DNA of 64,000 nucleotides from Prevotella nigrescens (lineage in GTDB: Bacteria > Bacteroidota > Bacteroidia > Bacteroidales > Bacteroidaceae), in contig NZ_CP133465.1 of NCBI RefSeq assembly GCF_031191185.1, positions 988,001-1,052,000 on the forward strand, written 5' to 3'. The translations under genes were made by a program, and so were the position numbers. The notes beneath the pieces are model-generated. The model had not been told where the DNA came from and made no database searches. It worked only from the letters and a program-made list of their open reading frames with translations. This document shows, piece after piece, positions 25,900-35,914 of the stretch. Numbering within the stretch: position 1 is the first letter of the stretch; each line of letters opens with the position of its first letter.

Positions 25900-26471
25900 T
25901 ACTTTTTTCCTAACTTGTTGTATTGGTTCATTGTGATGTTGATACCAGCGAGAACGAAACTTTTAATGATGTCCACAGCGAGGTCTATGCTGGGTTGAAG
26001 TATTTTCATGTCGGCTTCGGTGTACTTTCCTAATACCCAATCAACCTGACCTCCTTTGGGATAATCGTTTCCGATACCCATACGGAGGCGCGCATAATTC
26101 TGACCAATTAGCTGCTGAATGTGCCCCAGACCGTTATGACCGCCATTAGATCCATTCGCTTTCAGGCGAAAAGCACCTAACGGCAGGGCAAGTTCGTCGG
26201 ATACGACAAGCAAGCGGTTTTCGTCTATCTTCTCGTTGTTGAGCCAATAGCGCACGGCATTGCCCGATAAGTTCATGAATGTGGTTGGCTTCAGTAATAT
26301 TATCTTGCGCCCTTTGAGGGTAGTTTCTGCAATAAAACCGTAACGCTTATCCTCAAAAACAATATTGGACGCCTTGGCAAAGGCGTCCAATACCATAAAT
26401 CCTGTGTTGTGGCGAGTTCCCTCGTACTCACGCCCGGGGTTTCCCAAGCCACATATTAGAAACTTGTCCAA
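25899..26471 (-). CDS. pth: peptidyl-tRNA hydrolase
   Basis: Cleaves peptidyl-tRNA released from stalled ribosomes. The 190-residue protein has GLGNPG near the start with the catalytic His in TRHNTGF, the substrate-binding LLKPTTFMNLSGNAV, and SNGGHNGLGHI. It is between rplY (93 bp upstream) and the S4 gene (1-bp overlap), a translation-quality cluster. Confidence 0.97.
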   Translation of the reverse strand: MDKFLICGLGNPGREYEGTRHNTGFMVLDAFAKASNIVFEDKRYGFIAETTLKGRKIILLKPTTFMNLSGNAVRYWLNNEKIDENRLLVVSDELALPLGAFRLKANGSNGGHNGLGHIQQLIGQNYARLRMGIGNDYPKGGQVDWVLGKYTEADMKILQPSIDLAVDIIKSFVLAGINITMNQYNKLGKK

Positions 26472-26563
26472 TATTGTCTGTTCTGTTTAAAATGTATATT
26501 CAGATAGCCACAGTCTTGTCCCACATCTGTTATTCTAAGTTGCTATCCAAACTTGATGTAGCC

Positions 26564-27181
26564 TTATTCAGCTGATTCGCTTGCTTCTTCTTCCTCGTCG
26601 GTAGATGCAGAAGCAATGGCATTACGTGTATTCTTAATTGAACAAACGACTACGTCTTTAGGCGTTACAAGTTCAAGACCTTCGAAGCTCAAATCGCCAA
26701 CCTTGATGCTCTTGCCAATACGAAGATTAGTAACGTTGATATCAAGAGTTTCCGGAATTTGTGCGTATGGAGCCTTAACATTGATCTTGCGGATAGACTT
26801 GTTCATACGACCACCATCGCGAACACCTTGTGCAAGACCTACATACTTAACAGGAACCCCCATAACAATTGGCTTAGTCTCATTTACTTCATAGAAATCG
26901 ATATGCAAGACGGCATCAGTTGTTGGGTGGAACTGTATCTCCTTCATGACAGCTGCATGGTTCTTACCATCGATGTTCAACTCCACAAGGTAGATGTGAG
27001 GGGTATAAACCAACTTGCGAATCTCTGACATCGGAGACGCAAAAGACAAAGCGACTGGCTTGCCGTCTGCAGTAGCCTCACCATAAAGATTACATGGAAT
27101 CATTCCTTCCTTACGAAGTTCCTTTGAAGCTTTTTTGCCTGTAGCTTCACGTTTCTTACCTGAAATAAGAATCTGTTTCAT
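26564..27181 (-). CDS. rplY: 50S ribosomal protein L25, general stress (CTC) form
   Basis: A 205-residue two-domain L25/CTC protein. The N-terminal L25 domain begins ISGKKREATGKKASKELRKEGMIPCNLYG and binds 5S rRNA. The C-terminal TL5/CTC beta domain (VKYVGLAQGVRDGGRMNKSIR) is present, and the tail is acidic (DEEEEASESAE). The promoter at 27301-27333 gives a leader of roughly 110 nt, long enough for autogenous control, though I do not recognise a specific structure. Confidence 0.96.
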   Translation of the reverse strand: MKQILISGKKREATGKKASKELRKEGMIPCNLYGEATADGKPVALSFASPMSEIRKLVYTPHIYLVELNIDGKNHAAVMKEIQFHPTTDAVLHIDFYEVNETKPIVMGVPVKYVGLAQGVRDGGRMNKSIRKINVKAPYAQIPETLDINVTNLRIGKSIKVGDLSFEGLELVTPKDVVVCSIKNTRNAIASASTDEEEEASESAE

Positions 27182-27300
27182 TTTTCTGTTTGTGTTACTC
27201 TAAATTAATAAATCATTTAATTCGCCATCACACACTGATATTGCTAAAATAACAAGTCGAAAGACCTTAAGTTTGCCATTATCAATTTGCAAAAAGCGTT

Positions 27301-27333
27301 GCAAAGTTATATTATTTCGATGAAATGAGCAAA
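27301..27333 (-). promoter_or_regulatory. rplY promoter
   Basis: On the minus strand TTTG (27330-27333), 20 bp, then TAACTTTGC (27301-27309): an ideal Bacteroidetes promoter. It is back to back with the nusB promoter. Confidence 0.8.
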
Positions 27334-27368
27334 TATAATAATAAAAAACAAGAAAATAATGGCATTCT

Positions 27369-27401
27369 CTTGCAAGTAACAAGGAATTTTTCTACATTTG
27401 C
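27369..27401 (+). promoter_or_regulatory. nusB promoter
   Basis: CTTG (27369-27372), 20 bp, then TACATTTGC (27393-27401), 42 bp above the nusB ATG. Confidence 0.65.
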
Positions 27402-27443
27402 AGAACATAATAGATTCACACAAAACACAACTTTAATACGGTA

Positions 27444-28499
27444 ATGGTAAATAGAGATTTAATAAGAATAAAGGTCGTTCAGCTAACCTACGCTTACTAT
27501 CAAAATGGAGAACGTAATATTGATAAAGCTGAGAAGGAACTGCTTTTCAGTCTGTCAAAGGCGTATGGACTTTATAATTATCTGTTATCTCTCATTGTTT
27601 CAATTACACAGGAAGAGCGCCGTCGTGTAGAAATATTGACGAATAGAGCACGACGCGAAGGTACAGAAGTTCCTTCTGACCGTTTTGCTTACAATAAGTT
27701 TGCTGTACAACTTGAAGAGAACAAACAACTAAATTTGTTTATTGATGGACAGAAATATCGTTGGGAAGACGATATGGAGACCGTAAGAAAACTTTGCGAC
27801 CAAATAGAAGAAAGCACTATATACAAGGAATACATGGTAAGCGATGATGTCTCTTACGATGCCGACAGAGAGATATGGCGGAAGATATATCGTACACTTA
27901 TACAGGGGAATGAGGACTTAGATGCTGTCCTCGAAGAAAAAAGCCTGTATTGGAACGATGATAAAGAAATTGTAGACACATTCGTTATTAAGACCATCAA
28001 ACGTTTTGATCCTGTAAATAAAGCTAATCAGGAATTGCTGCCAGAGTTTAAAGATGAAGAGGATAGAGAATTCGCTGTAAAGCTTTTCCGTGCTACGATA
28101 TTGAATGCTGATGTCTATCAGCGATATATGAGCGACACTAGTAGGAATTGGGACTTCTCACGTTTAGCCTATATGGACGTTGTTATTATGCAAATCGCCA
28201 TTGCCGAAATGCTTACCTTTCCAAACATTCCACTCTCGGTTACTATAAATGAGTATGTAGAGCTTGCAAAGCTTTATAGTACTTCACGAAGCGGCGGCTA
28301 CATCAACGGAATGCTCGATGCTATTGCACGTTATCTTATTGATACGGGTAAGTTATTGAAACAGATACCTGGACATAGACAACAACGTCGAAATAACGAT
28401 CGGTGGGAGCGGAATAATAATTCTCGGAACGAAGACAATATGCGAAACGATTACCAGGAAGGACAGTTCCCACAAGGTGAGCATGATAAAGACCAATAA
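27444..28499 (+). CDS. nusB: NusB-family transcription antitermination factor
   Basis: A 351-residue protein: a Bacteroidetes-type long NusB with an extended N-terminal part. The C-terminal NusB fold is visible in FAVKLFRATILNADVYQRYM...WDFSRLAYMDVVIMQIAIAEMLTFPNIPLSVTINEYVELAKLYST. The final 40 residues are Asn/Arg-rich low complexity and probably disordered. NusB with NusE binds BoxA in rRNA leaders. It heads a unit with yajC, ybbR, coaE and DUF5606. Confidence 0.88.
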   Translation: MVNRDLIRIKVVQLTYAYYQNGERNIDKAEKELLFSLSKAYGLYNYLLSLIVSITQEERRRVEILTNRARREGTEVPSDRFAYNKFAVQLEENKQLNLFIDGQKYRWEDDMETVRKLCDQIEESTIYKEYMVSDDVSYDADREIWRKIYRTLIQGNEDLDAVLEEKSLYWNDDKEIVDTFVIKTIKRFDPVNKANQELLPEFKDEEDREFAVKLFRATILNADVYQRYMSDTSRNWDFSRLAYMDVVIMQIAIAEMLTFPNIPLSVTINEYVELAKLYSTSRSGGYINGMLDAIARYLIDTGKLLKQIPGHRQQRRNNDRWERNNNSRNEDNMRNDYQEGQFPQGEHDKDQ

Positions 28500-28540
28500 T
28501 ATAATAGGTAAATAAACGAAATTAAATAAAATAAGAAGAA

Positions 28541-28873
28541 ATGAATACAGCTATTTTACTCGCTGCTCAAGCTGCAGGCAAGCAAGGAAGTGCAATGCCG
28601 ATGATTGTTATGATGCTTTTTATCGGAGTTATTATGTGGTTTTTTATGATTCGTCCACAACAGAAAAAGCAAAAACAAATTCGCGCGTTCCAAAACGCAC
28701 TTAAAGAAGGAGACTCTGTTGTTACAGGTGGTGGAATCTTTGGCAAGGTGAAGCGTATAGATATTAACTCTAATAAAATTGAAGTGGAAATTGCACGTGG
28801 CGTGGTTATCACTGTAGATAAAGGCTATGTGTTTGCCGATGCAGAGGCTATGCGTATGGGGCAGAATAAGTAA
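28541..28873 (+). CDS. yajC: preprotein translocase subunit YajC
   Basis: A 110-residue protein with one TM helix (about residues 19-38, MPMIVMMLFIGVIMWFFMI) followed by the signature RPQQKKQKQI and the soluble domain LKEGDSVVTGGGIFGKVKRI. An accessory partner of SecDF. It is 41 bp after nusB and 33 bp before the YbbR gene. Confidence 0.95.
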   Translation: MNTAILLAAQAAGKQGSAMPMIVMMLFIGVIMWFFMIRPQQKKQKQIRAFQNALKEGDSVVTGGGIFGKVKRIDINSNKIEVEIARGVVITVDKGYVFADAEAMRMGQNK

Positions 28874-28906
28874 TTGCTTGCAAATTAATAGTGGTAGATT
28901 CCATAA

Positions 28907-29914
28907 ATGATAGATAGGAGACTACATATAACAAATTTAATCAGATATTTCTTGTCGAAATTAATCAACAAGGAATTTCTGGTTTTTTTGTTTTTCCTCC
29001 TATTGAGCGGATTGTTTTGGCTTACAAATGTGCTCGATGATTATTATGAACACGAATTTACCGTAGGTGTTAGATTGACCAAAATACCTAAGAATGTTGT
29101 TTTGACAAGTGAAATGGACTCTGTTGTCCGGGTTGTTGTACGCGACAAGGGGTATGTCATAGCCAGTTATATGTTTTACGGTGCCTTTCGACCATTGTCT
29201 TTCGATTTTGAAGCTTGTAGTCGGTCAGACAATTCGGGCGAGATTTCTGTTACCGATATACAACGATTGCTCTCTCAGCAGATGTATTCTAGCACGAAGG
29301 TAGTAAGCGTAAAGATGAATAATCTTACTTTTACTTACAATCATGGAAGACATAAGAAAGTACCTGTACGATTTCATGGGGTGGCAACTCCTGCAGAAGG
29401 CTATTATCTTGCTCGAATCCAGGTCGTACCAGAGAGTGTTACTGTCTATGCCACAAAACAAAAGTTAGATAGCATTAAATATGTGTCTACCGAACCATTA
29501 ACGATATCTAACTTTGCTGAACCGAAAGCACAACAAGTTAGGATTGCGAAGATTAAAAATGTAAAGCCATTGCCTAATCATGTGAAGGTGCAGCTTTTCC
29601 CAGACATTCTTACTGAAGAATATGTAGAAGTGCCTATCCATGCCATTAATGTTCCAGCTGATAAAACTATGCGAATATTTCCAGGTAAAGTGAAAATAAG
29701 ATTTGCCGTGGGAGCACAACGGCTGCGAACAATGCCTATAAACATTGAAACAAGGGAATTGTTACCCGAAGGCTTTAAGCTTATAGTAGATTATAAAGAG
29801 GTTGCCGACCGTAGGGCAGATAAATGCCATGTGTATCTTCAAGCTGCACCAAATGGAATACGCAATGCCCGTCCCATTGTAAATGTTGTAGACTATCTTA
29901 TTGAACAAAAATGA
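28907..29914 (+). CDS. YbbR-like domain protein
   Basis: A 335-residue protein with a single N-terminal TM helix (FLVFLFFLLLSGLFWLTNVL, about residues 24-43) and extracytoplasmic beta repeats of the YbbR type (VPVRFHGVATPAEGYYLARIQVVPESVTVYA). In Firmicutes the related CdaR regulates diadenylate cyclase, but that gene is not adjacent here, so no function is assigned. It overlaps coaE by 4 bp. Confidence 0.8.
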   Translation: MIDRRLHITNLIRYFLSKLINKEFLVFLFFLLLSGLFWLTNVLDDYYEHEFTVGVRLTKIPKNVVLTSEMDSVVRVVVRDKGYVIASYMFYGAFRPLSFDFEACSRSDNSGEISVTDIQRLLSQQMYSSTKVVSVKMNNLTFTYNHGRHKKVPVRFHGVATPAEGYYLARIQVVPESVTVYATKQKLDSIKYVSTEPLTISNFAEPKAQQVRIAKIKNVKPLPNHVKVQLFPDILTEEYVEVPIHAINVPADKTMRIFPGKVKIRFAVGAQRLRTMPINIETRELLPEGFKLIVDYKEVADRRADKCHVYLQAAPNGIRNARPIVNVVDYLIEQK

Positions 29915-30483
29915 AAGTTGCAATAACAGGCGGTATTGGTAGCGGAAAATCGTTTGTTTGCGAACGATTGCATAAGTTCGGCATTGCTGTTTATGATTGC
30001 GATGAGGCTGCAAAACGATTAATACGTACTTCAAATGATATCCAGGAAAGACTTTCTGATTTGGTAGGAGCAAAGGTTTTTGTTGGAGGAAAGCTGCAAA
30101 AAGCTGTGTTAGCATCTTTTCTTCTGCATGATAAGGCAAATGCACAAGCCGTTAACGATATTGTCCACCCAGCTGTCGCTGCCGATTTTGAACATTCAGG
30201 CTACGACTTTATTGAAAGTGCCATACTCTTTGATAGTGGTTTTATAAACCGTGTATCTATAGATAAGGTAATATGTGTAACGGCACCAATAGAGGTTAGA
30301 GTGCAACGCATTGTATATCGCGACCAGATAACGCCAGCAAAGGCTCAAGAGTGGATAAATCGTCAGTTGCCACAAAGTGAGATGTTGAAACTTAGTAATT
30401 ATGAGATAGTAAACGATGGACAGCGCAACTTAGACTCACAAATACAAGCAATTATAGATGATATGGCGAAATTGAGTAAGTAA
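29911..30483 (+). CDS. coaE: dephospho-CoA kinase
   Basis: The last step of coenzyme A synthesis. The 190-residue P-loop kinase begins MKVAITGGIGSGKSFVC and continues with FGIAVYDCDEAAKRL and VQRIVYRD (lid). It overlaps the YbbR gene by 4 bp (ATGA), so translation is coupled. Confidence 0.96.
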   Translation: MKVAITGGIGSGKSFVCERLHKFGIAVYDCDEAAKRLIRTSNDIQERLSDLVGAKVFVGGKLQKAVLASFLLHDKANAQAVNDIVHPAVAADFEHSGYDFIESAILFDSGFINRVSIDKVICVTAPIEVRVQRIVYRDQITPAKAQEWINRQLPQSEMLKLSNYEIVNDGQRNLDSQIQAIIDDMAKLSK

Positions 30484-30502
30484 TATATTTAATAAAAACA
30501 TA

Positions 30503-30961
30503 ATGAAACAAACAATTCTTTCGATTGCGGGCAAACCAGGACTCTACAAATTGGTGAGCCATGCAAAAATGAACTTAATAGTTGAGACTATTGATGAAAA
30601 GAAAAAGCGTATTCCAACTTTTGCAACCGACCGAGTAACGAGCCTTTCTGATATTTCAATGTTTACTGAAGGCGACGATGTTCCTTTGTACGAAGTATTA
30701 GTAAAAGTACGTGAAAAGGAGGGAGGAAAAGTTTCTTCGCTCGATTGGCGTAAGGCATCTGCTGAGCAACTGCAGAACTATTTTGCAGAAATTCTTCCCG
30801 ATTACGACCGCGACCGTGTGCATAACAGTGATATTAAAAAGCTATTGCAATGGTATGATATTCTAATAAAGGGTGGTATTTCAAACTTCGAAGAAATTCT
30901 GAAGTCCGATAATGGAGACGGTACCAACGAATCCCAAGGTGACGAAAAGAAGGAAGGTTAA
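30503..30961 (+). CDS. DUF5606 domain protein
   Basis: A 152-residue protein opening QTILSIAGKPGLYKLVSHAKMN, followed by DRVTSLSDISMFT and SLDWRKASAEQLQNYFAEILPDYDRDRVH. This is the Bacteroidetes-restricted DUF5606 family, usually near coaE as here. No function is known. The C-terminal 15 residues are Asp/Glu/Lys-rich. A terminator at 30985-31031 closes the nusB unit. Confidence 0.85.
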   Translation: MKQTILSIAGKPGLYKLVSHAKMNLIVETIDEKKKRIPTFATDRVTSLSDISMFTEGDDVPLYEVLVKVREKEGGKVSSLDWRKASAEQLQNYFAEILPDYDRDRVHNSDIKKLLQWYDILIKGGISNFEEILKSDNGDGTNESQGDEKKEG

Positions 30962-30984
30962 GAATATTTCTTCAACAGAGTTAT

Positions 30985-31031
30985 AACAACGTTGTCTCTG
31001 CACTTTTCGCACAGAGACGACGTTGTTTTTT
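30985..31031 (+). terminator. Rho-independent terminator of the nusB-DUF5606 unit
   Basis: A 16-bp stem (30985-31000 with 31012-31027, one G-T pair) is followed by TTTTTT. Confidence 0.9.
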
Positions 31032-31099
31032 GTGATAAATCTAACATTTTGAATAATTTAGTGTAACTTTGTACTATTAAACTTAAACACATAATTATT

Positions 31100-32272
31100 A
31101 TGGCATCAAAAACAGATAAAGTTCTATTTGGTTTAGTTATGTTGTTGCTTAGTAGTTGCAGCGTTTTCCGTGGGCTCACACTCGATGGTCCTTCTGGTCC
31201 GGATATATACGAATATCAGAAGTTGGAACGAGACACTATTTTCAAAGGAGACAATCCGTTTCATTTTCCACTTGCTGCATCGCATCGTTGCATAGATAGA
31301 AGTATGCATATAACTTACAAAAAGGCAGGAAATATAGGGAAGGCACGAATAGACTCTCTTGTTGAACAATGGTTTGGAAAAGATGGGCAATTGCTTATTA
31401 TTCATAACGACAGTGTTGTTTACGACCAATGGACAGAGCCTTTTTATCCAGGAAAGAATGCTACCATTTTCTCTGTTTCCAAATCATTGACGGGTCTTCT
31501 TTGTGGTATTGCCGTAGACGAAGGTTATATCAAGAGCGTAGACGACCCTGTAACCGATTATATTCCAGGATTGGCGAAATACAATGCGACATTCAAAAAG
31601 TTACGGATTGTCCACCTGCTGAATATGCAGGCTGGTTTCGATTTTTACGAGGACTATGAATTGACTCTAAAAGGTTTGTTTAAAATATTCAAGATAACTC
31701 AACTGCAATATGGGCACGACTTCACCCGACTTTTCCGACACATAAAGTTTAAAAATCAACCTGGGGAGAAGTATGAATATAACAGTCTGACAACAGCCTT
31801 GCTCTCTTGGATTATTGAACGAGCTACGGGTAAAACCTATGCGGACTATATGAGTGAGAAGGTATGGAAACCATTAGGTATGGAACGCGATGCATGGATT
31901 ACAATAGACAGCCGTAAGCATCATCACACACAAGGCTTTGGAGGTATTGCTACAAATGTATATGACCTTGCAAAAATAGGAAGATTATATTTGAATGGTG
32001 GTACGTGGGATGGGAAGCAGATTGTCAGCAAGGAGTGGATAGACAAGAGCTTAGAAAAGACTACCGAGAATAAAGGTTATCATTATTGCTGGTACCATCA
32101 GTATCACGATAACGATGCCGATAACTCTTCTTTCTATGCGTTTGGTGTCGGACACCAATTCATTTATATTAATCAGAAGAAGAATGTGATTATTGCCCGA
32201 ATAGGAAACAACTACAATTGGATGGGTTGGGAAATGACATTCTTTGACTCCTTGTGCGATAAATTGTTCTGA
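31100..32272 (+). CDS. Lipoprotein serine hydrolase (beta-lactamase class C / DD-peptidase fold)
   Basis: A 390-residue protein with a lipoprotein signal (VLFGLVMLLLSSC). The nucleophile motif is SVSKSLTG (SxxK) near residue 129, then PGEKYEYNSLTTALLSWIIE as the tyrosine-motif region and HHTQGFGGIATNVYDLAKIGR. This is the beta-lactamase-related serine hydrolase family (EstB/AmpH/6-aminohexanoate hydrolase type). Substrate unknown; true beta-lactamase activity is not implied. The -7 element TAACTTTG is at 31064-31071. Confidence 0.88.
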   Translation: MASKTDKVLFGLVMLLLSSCSVFRGLTLDGPSGPDIYEYQKLERDTIFKGDNPFHFPLAASHRCIDRSMHITYKKAGNIGKARIDSLVEQWFGKDGQLLIIHNDSVVYDQWTEPFYPGKNATIFSVSKSLTGLLCGIAVDEGYIKSVDDPVTDYIPGLAKYNATFKKLRIVHLLNMQAGFDFYEDYELTLKGLFKIFKITQLQYGHDFTRLFRHIKFKNQPGEKYEYNSLTTALLSWIIERATGKTYADYMSEKVWKPLGMERDAWITIDSRKHHHTQGFGGIATNVYDLAKIGRLYLNGGTWDGKQIVSKEWIDKSLEKTTENKGYHYCWYHQYHDNDADNSSFYAFGVGHQFIYINQKKNVIIARIGNNYNWMGWEMTFFDSLCDKLF

Positions 32273-32291
32273 AGCAATAGAATATACTAAG

Positions 32292-33119
32292 TTAAAGTCC
32301 ACGAGCTTTGAAAATTTGCTCTTTGGCATTGTTTAATTCTTGGAACTTCTTTTCGGCAGCTTTGCGAACATCTTCGCCCAAGGTGCTAACGCGGTCGGGG
32401 TGGTGCTTTAATGCCATTTTGCGGTAAGCAGCTTTCACTTCATCGTCGGTTGCATTGGGTGATATGCCGAGTACTTTGTAGGCTTCGTCGAGTCCCATTT
32501 GCTGGTTAGGCGCTGCTTTCATATTCAGCATAGAGTCTACGTCTTGTGCTGAAAGTCCAAGATAAGTTGCCACTTCTTTAAGGGCAGACACTTCTTCAGG
32601 ACTTACGGTGCCATCTACCTTGGCTATTATAATAAGGTAGTCGAGCAGTTGCAGTCGCTGACCAGTATTCATGTGGAATTTCATTTCAATACAACTCTTG
32701 CGTATCGTTTCTTTGAACGTTATGGAACCTTGTTGCTTTTGCATTTCGAAGAGCTTCAGCAAGATGTCTTCACCCTGCCGGACGGCTTGTTCGCCAAAGT
32801 TGTTGCGTAGGAAGTTTCTTACAAATTCCATTTCAGAATGCATGATTCTTCCGTCGGCTTTTATAATATACGACGAGAGTACGAGCATTGAGAAAAGGAA
32901 CGAGTTACGGTCTTCTTCGAATGGACGATGATTGAATTGAGTGCCGGAGTAATCGTTTCGGAATGTACCGTTGTCTCCGTTGAACCCGTTTCCTTCGTCT
33001 GATGCGTTGAATGCATCACCCAACAAACTTCCAATGCAGTATCCTGCAATTGCGCCTAACACGTTACCACCGGACAATATCCAGCCGAGTGCACCGCCAA
33101 TCCATTTTCCTAATGCCAT
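32292..33119 (-). CDS. TerB-like / DnaJ-domain protein (DjlA-type)
   Basis: A 275-residue protein: a Gly-rich hydrophobic N-terminus (GKWIGGALGWILSGGNVLGAIAGYCIGSLLG), a central all-helical TerB-like domain (SMLVLSSYIIKADGRIMHSEMEFVRNFL ... AKVDGTVSPEEV), and a C-terminal J domain (YKVLGISPNATDDEVKAAYRKMALKHHPDR). The order matches DjlA co-chaperones of DnaK; HPD is intact. It converges with the serine hydrolase gene. Confidence 0.9.
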   Translation of the reverse strand: MALGKWIGGALGWILSGGNVLGAIAGYCIGSLLGDAFNASDEGNGFNGDNGTFRNDYSGTQFNHRPFEEDRNSFLFSMLVLSSYIIKADGRIMHSEMEFVRNFLRNNFGEQAVRQGEDILLKLFEMQKQQGSITFKETIRKSCIEMKFHMNTGQRLQLLDYLIIIAKVDGTVSPEEVSALKEVATYLGLSAQDVDSMLNMKAAPNQQMGLDEAYKVLGISPNATDDEVKAAYRKMALKHHPDRVSTLGEDVRKAAEKKFQELNNAKEQIFKARGL

Positions 33120-33172
33120 AATTCTGTGCTGTTGATTTGCTTTTATGTATGTGCTAAAAGCGTGCCAACTTG

Positions 33173-33718
33173 CTAAAATCCTATTGTGTTCTTAATTTCT
33201 ATGTACTTTTTGAATAGCCATAGATGACTATCGTAGATTACGTTGGTAAGTACAGACAGCAGATACAAGCCAACGAATACAAGTATGATAAAGACGAAGC
33301 TGCCAACAAAGAATATCCACAAATCGCCGTCTTTGTATTTCTCTTGGAATGCTTTTAGTTTCGACGATGACCTGGCTATATATTCAGAAGTAGCAGCTGT
33401 GGTACTTGCAGCCAATGCTGTCATTTGGTGCGACTGATTGTTTAGTCTGTTCTTTGCCGCCTGAAGCATTTCGGCTGTTGCCATTTTAAGGAATTTCGCC
33501 TTTGCTGTTGGTTGTGTCTCTGCTGCTTTTGCGGTAACCGTTCGTGCTTCTGTGATGGGGACAACTGCTCTGGCTCGTGTCCGGAAAGGTTTACCATCGC
33601 CCAATTGGCAGTTCAACACACTGCCGCAATAGGGGCATCGCACTTTCTGCAAGCCTTGGCGTTCTGTGCTTGCTTTAAAAACATCGCCACATTTGTTACA
33701 CCTTATCTTATATTCCAT
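33173..33718 (-). CDS. Zinc-ribbon membrane protein
   Basis: A 181-residue protein with an N-terminal zinc ribbon (CNKCGDVF...CPYCGSVL), an Ala/Thr-rich linker and one TM helix near residues 136-160 (WIFFVGSFVFIILVFVGLYLL). Function unknown. The promoter-like TAATTTTGC on the minus strand (33725-33733) lies only about 6 bp before the ATG at 33718, so the mRNA may have almost no leader. It is 54 bp upstream of the TerB/DnaJ gene. Confidence 0.75.
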   Translation of the reverse strand: MEYKIRCNKCGDVFKASTERQGLQKVRCPYCGSVLNCQLGDGKPFRTRARAVVPITEARTVTAKAAETQPTAKAKFLKMATAEMLQAAKNRLNNQSHQMTALAASTTAATSEYIARSSSKLKAFQEKYKDGDLWIFFVGSFVFIILVFVGLYLLSVLTNVIYDSHLWLFKKYIEIKNTIGF

Positions 33719-33848
33719 GATGCCGCAAAATTATAAAAAAACTTTTATTTAAGAAAGAAAGCAGGCAATAAGGTTACAATCTTGTGCACCGACAGTTTCA
33801 AAACTTTGCTCTACTGCGGAATATTCAGACATAAAATAGCTGTATATA

Positions 33849-33881
33849 ATTGTTTTATTCTAAGTAAATAAGTACCTTTGC
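33849..33881 (+). promoter_or_regulatory. Promoter of the AspT-type transporter gene
   Basis: ATTG (33849-33852), 20 bp, then TACCTTTGC (33873-33881), 18 bp above the ATG at 33900. Confidence 0.65.
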
Positions 33882-33899
33882 ACCGTTAAATTACAATTT

Positions 33900-35594
33900 A
33901 TGGACTGGTTAATTAAATTATTTACTACTGACGATAGTGTAGCCCATGTTGTGTTACTCTATTCTTTGGTTATTTCGTTAGGTGTTTATCTTGGTAAAAT
34001 AAAGATAGGCGGTATCTCTCTCGGTGTAACCTTTATTCTTTTCGTTGGCATTCTGGCGGGTCATGTTGGCTTTACAGGACCAACGGGAACGCTGAACTTC
34101 TTGCAAGACTTCGGTCTTATTCTGTTCGTATTCATGATAGGTCTGCAGGTAGGACCGGGCTTTTTCGAGAGTTTCGGCAAAGGCGGACTGAAGCTGAACA
34201 TGCTTGCCTGCCTTGCCATTCTGCTGAACATTGTGGTGATGTTTGCCTGTTACTACGTCTTCTTCGACACTGCCGACCACAAGAACTTGCCCATGATGGT
34301 GGGCACGATGTATGGTGCCGTAACAAACACACCTGGTCTTGGTGCAGCTAAAGAAGCTTTGCACAGCGTGTTCCCTGACGGAATGAACTTCGATATAGCT
34401 TCAGGCTATGCTTGTGCCTACCCTTTGGGCGTTATCGGCATCATCGGAGCAACATTGGCGATACGCTTTATCTGCAAGGTAGATATTGATAAGGAGAACG
34501 CCATATTGACCGAAGCTGAGGCAGAAAACCCGAATGCCAAGCCACACATTATGTATCTCCGCATTGAGAACTCATACATTGGCGGTCGCACTTTGCAGGA
34601 GATTACCGACTTCCTGAACCGCGATGTTGTCTGTACGCGCTTGATGCACGACGGTGTGGTGTCGCTTCCTTCAAAAGACACCGTGCTGCACCTTAACGAC
34701 GAGGTGCTCATAGTGTGTGCAGAGGCTGATGCTGAAGCTGTTTCTGCATTCATTGGTCCTCAGATAGAGGTGGACTGGCACGAGGAAGACCAACCGCAGC
34801 AGATGGTGAGCCGCCGTATTGTCGTTACGAACAGTTCTATGAACGGCAAGGTACTGAGCAAGTTGCACTTCCGTTCTGTATATGGCGTGAATGTTACGCG
34901 CATCAGCCGCCAGGGCATGGACCTGTTCGCGAGCAACAACTATCGCTTCCAGGTGGGCGACAGAATTATGGTTGTAGGTTTCGAAGAGAATGTGCAGCGT
35001 GTTGCAGAACTGATGGGTAACTCCGAGAAACGACTGAATGCACCGAACATAGCCACCATTTTCGTTGGCATCGTGGTAGGTATTCTGTTCGGAAGTCTGC
35101 CCTTTGCAGTTCCTGGAATGCCCGTTCCATTGAAGTTAGGTTTGGCAGGTGGTCCGTTAATCATTGCCATTCTTCTTGGTCGCTTTGGCCATCGCATGAG
35201 GCTTGTAACCTACACCACCACATCTGCCAACATGATGCTGCGCGAAATAGGTCTGGCACTGTTCCTCGCATCGGTCGGAATTAAAGCCGGAGCCGGGTTC
35301 TGGGATACCGTTGTGCAGGGCGATGGCTTGAAATATGTGTACACGGGCTTCTTGATAACCATCATTCCTATTCTTATTGTCGGAACCCTTGCCCGCATGA
35401 AGTATAAGCTCAACTATTTCATCATCATGGGTGCAATATCAGGCGCCTACACCGATCCTCCTGCATTGGCATACGCCAACTCTGTCTGTGCGGTTGAAGC
35501 CCCTGCTCTGGGATACTCTACGGTTTATCCGCTGAGCATGTTCCTCCGAATACTTGCAGCACAGCTTATTATACTTTTCTGCTGCGGAGCTTAG
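33900..35594 (+). CDS. Putative transporter, AspT/YidE family with two TrkA-C domains
   Basis: A 564-residue inner-membrane protein in three parts: about five TM helices (residues 1-190), a central cytosolic region with two TrkA-C-like domains ([15 protein letters not shown]... and [30 protein letters not shown]), and a second TM block (390-564) with [14 protein letters not shown] near the end. This duplicated layout is that of the aspartate:alanine exchanger family. The natural substrate is unknown. A terminator follows at 35718-35757. Confidence 0.88.
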   Translation: MDWLIKLFTTDDSVAHVVLLYSLVISLGVYLGKIKIGGISLGVTFILFVGILAGHVGFTGPTGTLNFLQDFGLILFVFMIGLQVGPGFFESFGKGGLKLNMLACLAILLNIVVMFACYYVFFDTADHKNLPMMVGTMYGAVTNTPGLGAAKEALHSVFPDGMNFDIASGYACAYPLGVIGIIGATLAIRFICKVDIDKENAILTEAEAENPNAKPHIMYLRIENSYIGGRTLQEITDFLNRDVVCTRLMHDGVVSLPSKDTVLHLNDEVLIVCAEADAEAVSAFIGPQIEVDWHEEDQPQQMVSRRIVVTNSSMNGKVLSKLHFRSVYGVNVTRISRQGMDLFASNNYRFQVGDRIMVVGFEENVQRVAELMGNSEKRLNAPNIATIFVGIVVGILFGSLPFAVPGMPVPLKLGLAGGPLIIAILLGRFGHRMRLVTYTTTSANMMLREIGLALFLASVGIKAGAGFWDTVVQGDGLKYVYTGFLITIIPILIVGTLARMKYKLNYFIIMGAISGAYTDPPALAYANSVCAVEAPALGYSTVYPLSMFLRILAAQLIILFCCGA

Positions 35595-35717
35595 CCAGAT
35601 GCTTTCGTTAAGCCTGCTGGCAATGCCGGAATGGTTTGAGTATTGCTGCGGCACGATGGGACAAGTTTCGGGAAAACGATAGAGAAACTAATTTTTTTCA
35701 TTTTTATATTGATTATC

Positions 35718-35757
35718 AGGGTATGCTGGACAAATGTCTGGCATGCCCTTTCTTTTT
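35718..35757 (+). terminator. Rho-independent terminator
   Basis: A 9-bp stem AGGGTATGC (35718-35726) with GCATGCCCT (35741-35749, one G-T), followed by TTCTTTTTG. Confidence 0.85.
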
Positions 35758-35870
35758 GTAGATTTCATATCCTTCTTCCGCTTTACAGTATTCGTATTCA
35801 GTATTCTGCCATCAGTTGTCCGCAATTGGTTCATGACTTCGTGCCGAAACAGACCACACAAATTTGGAAA

Positions 35871-35914
35871 AGCTTATAAGCTATTTATAAAAAGCTTTAA
35901 GAGCTTTCTTAAAT
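35871..35914. repeat. Two 22-bp units with AGCT palindromes
   Basis: The perfect palindrome AGCTTATAAGCT (35871-35882) is followed 22 bp later by the related AGCTTTAAGAGCT (35893-35905). Two units only, so weaker evidence than the other arrays. Confidence 0.4.
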